This document shows, piece after piece, positions 55,829 through 64,000 of a DNA stretch of 64,000 nucleotides. The stretch comes from Lineus longissimus (lineage: Eukaryota > Nemertea > Pilidiophora > Heteronemertea > Lineidae). Below the pieces are notes generated by a model, which was not told the DNA's origin, ran no database searches, and saw nothing but the letters and a program-made list of their open reading frames with translations. The stretch's first letter is position 1. Each line of letters begins with the position of its first letter. A program made the position numbers and the translations under genes. The stretch is from the NCBI RefSeq assembly GCF_910592395.1, contig NC_088312.1, forward strand, positions 14,985,292-15,049,291, written 5' to 3'.

Positions 55829-55862
55829 TAGACCATATCCACAACTCCGTGGATATGGTCTA
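55829..55862. other. Perfect 14-bp stem hairpin
   Basis: TAGACCATATCCAC, loop AACTCC, then the exact reverse complement. It begins exactly where similarity to the other segmental copy ends, so it may be the end of an inserted element. Confidence 0.7.
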
Positions 55863-58140
55863 TTGTTTTTACTGAGCCGATCGCCAGGACCCGAGGGATG
55901 TGGTTTTCGACACGTATCTCCGAAACTGCCGCACGGAACGACCTGAAATTTGGTTAGGTTACGTTTCATAACCTGCTAACGAACAACGTGTACTTTATTT
56001 TTGCAGCCGTTGCTTACTTTTTTAGTTTTCGGGTGATTTTTGATGAAAATCGCCGGTTCTGAACCGTTCCGGTAATAGCACTGCCTCCAGCGTTTTTACC
56101 GATTAGGCAAGTTGCTCAACGTTGATCTGTCCCGCCCTGAACAGGTGGGAGGATACCCGCTACATTGAAGAGCCAACAGACATTTCGTCTACGCATTCTA
56201 GACTGGGTGAGTGTGAATTTTTCGTGATTGTAATCGCCCTCAAATTTGTGTTGAAACACTGCATCAGACAAAATTAACTCATCAGAGGTCAAGAAAAGGA
56301 TCTTAAGAATATATATTCGCTGTTAGTTTGGGTGATTATAGGGAGCACGTCCATCTTTTGAGGCAAACTTGTCATCCGAAAGTTTCCAGATCCCCGCAAT
56401 GGCGGATATACATTCATCCAAAAAATTACGAATTCGGGCAAGTTTCATCAAACTGTGCGCCTCAAACACCTAAGAATGTCTCAAAATCACCCAGACTCTA
56501 CACATGAGATATACCTTCACTGAAAATAATTGCTAAAACCTCGCTTAACGTGTCGCGAGTGCTGAAAGCAACAGTTTTGGAGATCGTTTTTCTGTACATC
56601 CTGCTCACTCCTGTAGAAATGTACAGTAAAGCACGTATACACGTGCAGTGTAAATGGACACACGAATGTACACACCTTCTGAAAATATTGTCAGCAAAGG
56701 TGATAAGTGTTTGTTCTGAATTATGACAATGAAATTCTTAGACTATTAGCAGGTAGTCAGTGTCTGTTGGTCTGAATAATGAATGATAAAACTTCTGGTG
56801 AAGTTAAAATATTTCCTCGCTCTGTTTTACAGCCTGACGCAGTGACGCGGATGATCAGCATCTGTTCTGTTCTGCGACCGCATCAGTCACGGATATAGGA
56901 GCCTTGACCACGAGGAGCTGATGAGGCAAAGTCGTATAACCGTCTTAACCTTGACATCGGTGCAGTGCTGAATTTGCCGTCCGAAGACAAACCAGTATAA
57001 TATTCCAGCCGTATTTCGTTCTTTTCACTGTAATACTTTTACTTCAAAAAGACTGAATAAATAAACCTACTGTGGCAGTTAGTTTAAAAAGATATTATTG
57101 CATTATACGTTTTTACTCTTAGTGCTGATCGGTCATACCCCTTGGGCCTGGCCGTAACCTTGCATACTGGTTGTCTCGATACCGTATGCTATGACCATGT
57201 ATATATCTACTGGACTGGTTTGTTGCACCATGTCGAAGGAATTTTATGTAGAGATCAAGACACTTCCCTCGCATCACAATCTACACCTCAAAAGAATGGT
57301 TGTAAAAATCCTTGCCATGATTCCCGGTTGCCCCTATGTTGTGACCATGCATGCATCAATGGCCTGGGATGTTGCAACCTACACTTCAAAGGAATGCGAA
57401 GTCTAAATCCCATTTATTTTTTGTCCCCAGATTGTGACTTTCCTAACAGCAATTGCAGACCATATATCCCTGGTGATAGTGTTTTGTCATCTTAAAAATG
57501 AGCACCAGGACAAAGCACCAAAAACCTGCCACTTAAGATCAGATCAGAAGTTACCTACGTGGTGCCAGTACCCACAAGTGCATGATTGACACCTAGATCA
57601 TTTGAAGAAAAAATTGGCAGCAGAACCATGTGTGCATGGAGGGAGGTATTATAATATAAATACTGTGGAGACGCAATGTATTATTGGTCGTCCCAACATT
57701 GGGAGCTTTCATCCCAACCAGCCATATCAGATGGCCAACTGGTTTCCCTCACTCGTCCAGAAAACTCATCAAAAGATACGAAAGATGTTGAGATTCAGAT
57801 TACATTTGCTTGTTGTCTGCTGGATTCTGACCATCCATATGCTGAGTTGTTGCAGTCCCAGAACCATCGCTAATTCTAGTATTTATGATGCACCTACTGT
57901 CACAACCTAATTCAGCTGGTTATTCAGGGTTATTTGCCTCTGATTTATCTGGTTATATCCTGGTGCAAACCTAATTTCTCAACATGACAAAATACTTTCA
58001 CCAGGGATATGGTCTGCAATTTGCTGTTAGGCGAATTGCCCAATACTAGTGTTACTTGCTTTATTAAAGTCCCGCGCAGTTTATGTTGCTACCATCTTGT
58101 AAGTGTTTTGTGTCTCATAAGCCTTAGTAGGCTTGCGAAT
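55863..58140. other. Intergenic stretch, no supported gene
   Basis: No domain-bearing ORF. The 57142-57495 and 57602-57910 ORFs lack recognisable features. A short repeat shared with 46577-46632 lies at 58076-58130. Confidence 0.4.
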
Positions 58141-58147
58141 TTCTTTT

Positions 58148-58325
58148 TTCGGTGACACATAAATCAGATATATATAAGGTCATTGGTAGGAAAGGGCCTG
58201 TTGACTACAGGATAAGCACTTTGGATAACAGGGCGGTGACTAAACTTGTAAACGCCAATCGTTTGAGGAGGGTATATGAATATTATCCTAATCGCAGGCC
58301 CAAACAGTAGAACCTCAGGCTGTAG
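58148..58325 (+). pseudogene. LTR-retroelement integrase C-terminal fragment, copy 2
   Basis: Matches 54841-55005 at high identity (GATAACAGGGCGGTGACTAA... GTTTGAGGAGGGTATATGAA). Same integrase-barrel-like frame; truncated on both sides. Confidence 0.55.
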
Positions 58326-58390
58326 TGATCTGGAGGCAGAGGAGCCATTGACACGTTCTTTGGAAGAATTTCTGACACTGCATTTGAAGC

Positions 58391-58480
58391 ACACCCTCAT
58401 TGAACTCTATTATCGAAGAGGGTAGGGTATAAAAGCACCAGACCCTGGCCTATTCGAGCACTTGGCATTTGCGCCTCATT
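58391..58480 (+). promoter_or_regulatory. TATA-bearing repeat, LTR-like, copy 1
   Basis: CCCTCATTGAACTCTATTAT... GGGTATAAAAGCACCAGACC is repeated at 59929-60003. A strong TATAAAAG about 30 bp before a conserved stretch suggests an LTR promoter. Flanking LTR ends not resolved. Confidence 0.5.
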
Positions 58481-58764
58481 GCGCTTGGTCGTTCCCCTTC
58501 AATTCATGGTAAGACTCTCGTATTCTCTATTATTCCGATTTCTGCAGGCTCGGTGTTTGAGCGGGCTACGCCTTTTTGGCCTATATTCTTTAGGCAGGCG
58601 CTGTACAATCTTCCTGTGCATTTCGTTTCTAGTCTAGTCGGCGATGCCTATGTCGGTTTTTGTTGTCATATTTGTCCATTTGTATATTTTCTCGTCTTTC
58701 CCGATTTTATTCGTATTTTCGTGGCATGTATATTTTGAATGTCTCTATGTGTCTTTCTGCCATG

Positions 58765-58932
58765 CGAGCCTTTGTGCTGGGGCAGTGTGTAGCCTTGCGA
58801 GCCTTGAGCTGGGGCCAGCCTTGCGAGCCTTCGGGCTGGGGCAATAGCCTTGCGAGCCTTCGGGCTGGGGCAATAGCCTTGCGAGCCTTCGGGCTGGGGC
58901 AATAGCCTTGCGAGCCTTCGGGCTGGGGCAGC
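58765..58932. repeat. 29-bp minisatellite
   Basis: About five to six units of GCCTTGCGAGCCTTCGGGCT plus GGGGCAATA. The last units are identical and the first two diverge. Confidence 0.92.
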
Positions 58933-59204
58933 ATGCTGGTTTGGGCTAGTGGCGTTTTGATGTATGCGTTGAGTGAAGTCTCTGGAAATTTACGTTGGGG
59001 GTAGAAAGCGGTGCCTGTGCGCAGCGTTGCAGAATTGTTGCAAGCTGTTGTCTGCTATACCTTTTATTTATGTTTATATGTTTCTATCTTTACTAGGCTC
59101 CTTCTCTTGACCCGGGATAAACTGTCCTAGTGGAACCTCGGTTTCACGTGGGTCGGGAGTTGAGCCTTTTGTCCTTCTAATCCTAAAGTTGAGCTTATAT
59201 CATT

Positions 59205-59588
59205 TTGCAGGCCATTGTGGGGTTTGCTATCCCAGTTCGGGAATTTGAGGTGGAGTTTGATCCCCTTTTCATATCTTCCCATACACGAACCCCAGTTTGG
59301 ACGACGGTAGAGGGACAAGAGGCTCAATTCCCGGCCCGCAACAATTGCCCGCGATTTGAAGATATTATGCTACGTGGTGAATCCTATGATATAGCTGCTT
59401 TGCCGTTGAGAAACCCGGATTTTTTCGTACCTGGTCAGTTGCATAATTTTATTGTTGAATGGGATGAAATCATTTGCATCGTTTTCATTCAGATTCTCAT
59501 GCGTCTGAAAATTACCTTATGGTTGCGTATACGTATTCAGGCTCATCGTCCTAAAGTCATTCGCAGATATTTATCACCCGCTAGCTAA
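59205..59588 (+). CDS. Unassigned 127-codon ORF in retroelement debris
   Basis: Contains EGQEAQFPARNNCPRFEDIM and a hydrophobic stretch (IICIVFIQILMRLKITLWLR) with a basic end, as in a membrane anchor with a short tail. It could be part of an env-like gene or chance. No family recognised. Confidence 0.25.
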   Translation: MQAIVGFAIPVREFEVEFDPLFISSHTRTPVWTTVEGQEAQFPARNNCPRFEDIMLRGESYDIAALPLRNPDFFVPGQLHNFIVEWDEIICIVFIQILMRLKITLWLRIRIQAHRPKVIRRYLSPAS

Positions 59589-59868
59589 AATACTCTGCCA
59601 TATGGTACCAACTACTGTATATACGGCTCTCTAGGTCAGTATTTACAATGTACCGGTAAAATCCTTCGCAGTGTATAGATTGAAATGTATGTTTGTGAAT
59701 GTCATTTGACAAGTTTTTGTGAATTAAACGTGCTTTGTAGGTATCTTGTTTCTTCTTTCTTCTTAGGAGGAATCTTTTCTTTCTCCTTTCTCTGTGTTGG
59801 GAGTTTTGGGGGTGTTTCGATCCGATGGCAGTGGATTCCACCTCGGATTTCGTGGCCGTTGCGGAGAA

Positions 59869-60003
59869 ATGCTTGTTACTCCCAATACTCCCTTGAGATG
59901 ATAGTGGTCACTGAGGGTGCGTATACACCCTCATTGAACTCTATTATCGAAGAGGGTATAAAAGCACCAGACCCTGGCCTATTCGAGCACTTGGCATTTG
60001 CGC
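59869..60003 (+). promoter_or_regulatory. TATA-bearing repeat, LTR-like, copy 2
   Basis: The left half (GAAATGCTTGTTACTCCCAA... GGGTGCGTATA) recurs at 60276-60333; the right half (GTATAAAAGCACCAGACC) recurs at 58391-58480. The pair of partial copies around a joint full copy fits fragmented LTRs. Confidence 0.5.
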
Positions 60004-60305
60004 TCGCATGTAATGAAGGAAGTTTCCATTCTATCCCCAGAGTTTCCTATTTGGAATGGTGACAGGGTAATATGAGATCGAGCCTAAATTGCTGGGCATC
60101 AATCCATCTTCCATACCGCTAGAGATATTAGGTGCTCTGGATTTGTTGCCCCTAAATCGTTTAGTTTCTCATGTTTGTTTGAGCCAGCTAATTAAGTCCC
60201 ATCTTATTGGTTTCCTTTACCCACCCGCCCCACCCTTGGTGCCGCTGTCTCTCGTATTTCTTCTTACACTGAAGAAATGCTTGTTACTCACAATACTCCC
60301 TTGAG

Positions 60306-60540
60306 ATGATAGTGGTCACTGAGGGTGCGTATAGATGTACAGGATCCATTGCCAACGCTCGGGTTACCTGCCCAGCACGAGAAAAGCAGATTTCCAAAGG
60401 AAAGAAGGATGAGAAAAAGGCAGCTGATAACATTTGTTTTATTCATAAGATTCTGGACCACAAGAGGAACAAAGGCCAAAGGTGGTTAGAAATAAAATGG
60501 ATAGGATACACACGGCCAACATGGGCGGTTGGTAGTAATA
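60306..60540 (+). pseudogene. Chromodomain fragment of an LTR retroelement
   Basis: Within the ORF, ICFIHKILDHKRNKGQRWLE followed by IKWIGYTRPTWAVGSN has the chromodomain pattern (Tyr/Phe..., ...VKWxGY...TWEPxxN). Chromodomains at the end of integrases guide insertion into chromatin. The frame is ended by the SINE at 60540. Confidence 0.6.
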
Positions 60541-60840
60541 TCATCATCATCATATCATTACCGGCGTCGTAGTCCTATTTGGATTTTTGCCGGAGGTATG
60601 GAGTCCATTATAGGCTACTGTCTACCCATGTAGGATCTTTTACTTCCCTGGGATAGACTCTCAGCTACAAGGGCCCATGGCTTTAGGTCTCATCCGACAG
60701 ACCGTGGAGCATTTCATGCGTTGTATATTTACGTGTTGTGAAGAGCCAGGAATTTTTATTCCTTGAAAGCCATGCCAGTTCATCCAGAAATACTATCCTG
60801 GGTGGTAGCCAGCAGTGTTAACCACGAGGCTATGAGGCTC
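60540..60840 (-). mobile_element. SINE copy 2, box B deleted
   Basis: Same family as 49302-49635, same orientation, with an ATGATGAT tail. Relative to copy 1 it lacks about 34 bp that hold box B (GGGTTCGATCCC). It is flanked by an imperfect direct repeat of about 33 bp (CACACGGCCAACATGGG, 60508-60542 and 60844-60878), the probable target duplication, which lies at the end of the chromodomain frame. Confidence 0.8.
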
Positions 60841-60943
60841 TTACACACGGCCAAAATGGGACGTTGGTAGTAATATCCTGAACTAGGATCTTATTCGGCA
60901 ATATTTTGAGATCCTGCATGCAAAATGGCATCTTTTCAGTCGT

Positions 60944-61216
60944 ATGTTTGGAGGTCTTTCAGCAATCATGCGTTTCCGTCAAGCCCCCTCAAAAGACGAT
61001 ATAACGGATTTCCGAATGAAGTGCGCAAGGGCAATGACACGTATTAGGAATTTACAAGAGCTTTTAAAGGACTTATTACCGCGACCTCTCCATCAACGTA
61101 CCAGGAAAGATTCATTTGATTTCATGGAGCAGACTACGTCCTCCTTGTTTGGCACGATCACTGAGAGTCAATTGAATGAGGTCAAAGACAACATGGAGTT
61201 GATCGCAAAAGCGTAG
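60944..61216 (+). pseudogene. Env-like fusion-peptide segment, copy 2
   Basis: Nearly identical to 55109-55429 from MFGGLSAIMRFRQAPSKDD onward. Same basic site followed by a Phe/Gly-rich segment. No anchor or receptor-binding part attached. Confidence 0.5.
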
Positions 61217-61284
61217 GTTGCTGATTGGAATCATATCGGGAAGATTGCAGGACGTTTTTCCTCGGTTGTTATTAGAGAGACTCG

Positions 61285-61682
61285 TGGGGCAGCATGGCCG
61301 AGTGGTTAGGGCTTCAGACTCACAATCCGAAGATCGTGGGTTCGATTCCCGCACCGGTCTGTCTGCTTTCAACCCTGAGCAAGTTGATTTACCTCGATTG
61401 CTCCGTCCTTCGCATGAGACGTAAAACCGAGGTTCCTTGTATCTGGTGTCTATTCCAGAGCAAGTAAAAGACCCCATCCAAGTGGACTGTAGCTTGTGGT
61501 GGACTACCCCTCCTCAACTTGTGGTGTCTATGCGCCGAAGTCGGAGTCACTAGGCCAATAAACCCAATTGGCGCTAAACCGTAGTGGCACGCATTACCGC
61601 TCATCCCGCCTTGGAGGGGAAATACTCCCAGGAGAATGACCCCTCCAGAGGCAGAGCGAACGCGAAGAAGAAGAAGAAGAAG
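61285..61682 (+). mobile_element. tRNA-derived SINE with 14-bp TSD
   Basis: Head with box A (TGGCCGAGTGGTTAGGGC, about 61295) and box B (GGGTTCGATTCCC, about 61338), a body of about 300 bp and a GAA-repeat tail (61664-61682). ATTAGAGAGACTCG flanks it at 61271-61284 and 61683-61696. The matching empty site lies at 55494-55507. This is a SINE and not a working tRNA gene: the acceptor end does not pair and the sequence runs on into the body. Confidence 0.92.
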
Positions 61683-62416
61683 ATTAGAGAGACTCGGCTG
61701 CGACGTTCCGATATGAATTCGCGATAAATCGTTGAAATCTGACATGCGTTGAGGTCATAAATGGCCATTGTGACCAAGCTGTGGACCCTGTTGTAGGTTT
61801 CATAAAAACAGTTTGTCATAACCGGAACTCGTAACTGTTATGAATAGGTGCGGTTAATTTCACTAGCCAATGATGTGACGTTATCATTCCCTGCGTCAAT
61901 TTGGCTATCCCGATTCCGTCTGCCCGAGTAAGAAGTGTTGTATTTCGGTAGTGCAACACGACATCATTGGTATTCACCTGCTATGCACCAGCGTTATAAA
62001 GTATTGTTGCTTGCTTTATTAAAGTCCCGCGAGAAGTGGAGACAATTGCATTTTGTCTCTCTTCTTCAAGCTGGCCATTTGAATGAAATTGCGGCTTTCA
62101 GGTTAGAACCTATCCGCAACCTGATACCTATCATGATCCCGATCCTGGAAACGGGATAGCCGAATCTCGTTTTAGGGCAGCTTTTCGAGGATTAACAGTG
62201 AAAATAACAAGGCCCTCCTTACAGGTTTAGATCGACTGGTGACCAGCAAAAATAAAAATAAAATTACTCCGTACATGCAACAGACTCTACTTTTCTTACG
62301 CTATTTCGCTACGTACAAGGACACAGTGGCTGCGGTAGAAGAACATACTCAATCATGGCTCCGAGGAGCAAATACCTTCTGGTTTCTTGCTGATAGAATT
62401 TATTCCTGCTGATCTT

Positions 62417-62779
62417 TGTATAGTACCCCCAGGTATATGGCACGGCTTAACCCGCCGGCCATGAGGGAATTCCTTTATGGCCCAGTGGTTGGCGCGTTGG
62501 CTCCAGAGTGGAAGTTAAGCAACGTTGAGCGCGGTCAACCTTTGGATCGGTGACCGGCGCGTACAATGCAATCGTCTCCAGAAAAGTGCTTCATTCTGTT
62601 AAGAAGGAACAAGAAAGAAGGCACCCCGACTTTTGTTTGATGTATGATAAACCCAGCTTATGTTATCACACTTTGAAGCTTTCTTTCATAGTACATATTT
62701 ATAAATTTCAAACTTCCATTGACCAGCAGGGTTGCACTATTTCATGTTTATTCGGTTCAGAGTATTGCCATGCCATTTA
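62417..62779 (+). mobile_element. 5S/tRNA-like repeat, copy 1
   Basis: Contains a 5S rRNA-like segment (62507-62565, GAAGTTAAGCAACGTTGAGC... TTGGATCGGTGACCG) covering the 5S internal control region (box A, intermediate element, box C). It is preceded at 62478-62496 by a tRNA box-A-like TGGCCCAGTGGTTGGCGCG. The flanks are identical in copy 2, so the unit is about 360 bp. This points to a 5S-derived (SINE3-type) or chimeric pol III repeat. Confidence 0.7.
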
Positions 62780-63650
62780 ACTCTTCCACAACGAATTCGA
62801 CCAAAGTTGAGGTGTTGAACTAGTTTCGTGCCAATGTGTGACCTATGTGAAATGCATTAGTCTATATCACACGGATCTCAATACGCTTACACAGGGCCGC
62901 GGTATCTCGTGATTCACGGGTACCTAAAATTCCTGAATAATCAATACCGGGTTGATCGTGCGGTTCTTCGAAATTCCAAGGACTCTTGAAATCGCAGCAT
63001 GTACAGTTCAGGAATTACGCGTAGCCGCCTCGGAATAGTGTACAAACCGCCTCCCCATGCCAGTCGGGCAATGATCCCTTCCCTACACACTCGCCGGTTG
63101 TACTATTTCGCCTCATCGCCTTGTCATTTCTAAAATAGGGTTACAAGAGATGTCGCATATATTTTTGCATAACTGCGTGAAATGCTGGCCTGCAGTCTCA
63201 GGATCGAAGAGAACCTTCACAAACATCTGTGATCAATTCGGATCAAAATGACAGTGCAGTTTAATCTCTTAAAACGAATATCAATGAAGACTGCAACAGG
63301 AGACATAACTTTAGTTTGCCCCTTATGCCTACCAATACACGATATTTTATCTTTAATGAACGCTCGCACCTAGACCTAAATTCCCATATTATTGTTCTTC
63401 AGCTTCATCAAAGGTCCAGGGCAAATCTTGATAACACCGACCCCAACGAAACACCTTTCAGAGTGGTCAATAGGCCTAAACCAGCATGGGCTAAAACTAA
63501 ATAAACTAACTACTGTTCATATAGTGACAATAAAGTCCTTAATGCCGTTCGAAATTCGAAATTGGAAACTGAATTTGAGATTTTGCATTTATATAAATAG
63601 ATTCACGGATTGGATATAGGACGATCCATCTCTGTCCGAAGGGGGAATGA
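62780..63650. other. Spacer between 5S-like repeats, no supported gene
   Basis: Short ORFs only (for example 63316-63504). No repeat or RNA gene recognised. Confidence 0.45.
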
Positions 63651-64000
63651 TGTATAGTACCCCCAGGTATATGGCACGGCTTAACCTGCCGGCCATGAGG
63701 GAATTCCTTTATGGCCCAGTGGTTGGCGCGTTGGCCCCAGAGTGGAAGTTAAGCAACGTTGAGCGCGGTCAACCTTTGGATCGGTGACCGGCGCGTACAA
63801 TACAATCGTCTCCAGAAAAGTGCTTCATTCTGTTAAGAAGGAACAAGAAAGAAGGCACCCCGACTTTTGTTAGATGTATGATAAACCCAGCTTATGTTAT
63901 CACACTTTGAAGCTTTCTTTCGGACCAATACTTCCATTGACCAGCAGGGTTGCACTGTTTCATGTTTATTCCGTTCAGAGTATTGCCATGCCATTTAACT
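63651..64000 (+). mobile_element. 5S/tRNA-like repeat, copy 2 (cut by window end)
   Basis: Matches copy 1 from TGTATAGTACCCCC to GCCATTTAACT, with a few substitutions and one short replaced stretch near 63922. The 5S-like part is at 63740-63797. High identity suggests recent spread or duplication. Confidence 0.7.

Larger units (their letters stand above)
60845..62006. repeat. Segmental repeat copy 2 (SINE-occupied)
   Basis: Counterpart of 55055-55825 with differences of a few percent plus the 61285-61682 SINE and its duplication. Confidence 0.88.

Noticed and set aside
58765-58932. Evenly spaced repeats that could suggest a CRISPR array
   Set aside because: Units are directly adjacent 29-mers without unique spacers; it is a minisatellite in a eukaryotic sequence.
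61286-61361. tRNA gene
   Set aside because: Box A and B are present, but the acceptor stem does not pair and the sequence is the head of a 398-bp SINE with a TSD and GAA tail.
62507-62565. Functional 5S rRNA gene
   Set aside because: Only the internal control region matches; the 5' half of 5S is replaced by unrelated sequence and the unit is a dispersed repeat.

Overview
This window looks like repeat-rich nuclear DNA of an animal, most likely a marine invertebrate deuterostome. Support for that placement is indirect. There is a spliced host-type gene of the G2E3-like HECT ubiquitin-ligase family, which is expanded in such genomes; a foldback transposon built like the sea-urchin TU elements; and several in-frame TGA codons at conserved arginine positions, which fit CpG decay in a methylated genome. 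I cannot name the species.

Layout. 1-5.75 kb: minus-strand multi-exon HECT gene with at least two apparent frameshifts; a CRE-containing MITE lies in its first intron. 5.8-6.2 kb: minisatellite. 6.2-8.6 kb: minus-strand NAIF1-like Myb/SANT gene, broken by two in-frame TGAs, with a solo LTR (6522-6979) before its last exon. 8.7-15.3 kb: two PIF/Harbinger DNA transposons abutting head to tail and sharing one TTA target. In each, the transposase (minus) and the MADF/Myb-like partner (plus) interleave, so an exon of each lies inside the intron of the other. 15.6-16.5 kb: a second NAIF1-like Myb gene. 16.5-17.7 kb: foldback transposon with arms of about 15-bp repeats, inserted a few bases upstream of that gene's ATG. 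18.0-18.8 kb: an internally deleted third Harbinger family member. 18.8-30.4 kb: mostly intergenic, with a C2H2 zinc-finger exon, two MITE-like inverted repeats, a 5'-truncated LINE copy and one unassigned ORF.

30.45-40.37 kb: a Gypsy retrotransposon (A) with 151-bp LTRs and TSD GAAAC. Its gag is interrupted by a second complete Gypsy (B, 34761-39566) with 120-130-bp LTRs and TSD ATGCA. 40.9-45.65 kb: an AT-rich remnant of a virus-like DNA element of Polinton/adintovirus type. It has a double-jelly-roll-like capsid protein (intact ORF), a penton-like protein, two or three membrane proteins, an A32/FtsK-like packaging ATPase with a Walker A motif and perhaps the start of an integrase; most genes are broken. 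45.7-46.6 kb: C-terminal fragment of a different LINE. 47.56-54.4 kb: a nearly full LINE (ORF1, APE endonuclease, RT) carrying a SINE and a short TIR element.

54.8-62.0 kb: duplicated debris of an env-bearing LTR retroelement (integrase C-terminus, chromodomain, fusion-peptide-like segment, TATA-bearing repeats). One duplicate contains a tRNA-derived SINE with a 14-bp TSD and the other is the empty site. 62.4-64.0 kb: two copies of a repeat containing a 5S rRNA-like internal promoter next to a tRNA-like box A.

Apart from the HECT gene, and possibly the NAIF1-like genes, nearly everything readable is mobile DNA, nested at several levels. Many breaks are single-base changes in homopolymers, so assembly error should be excluded before calling each one a true pseudogene.
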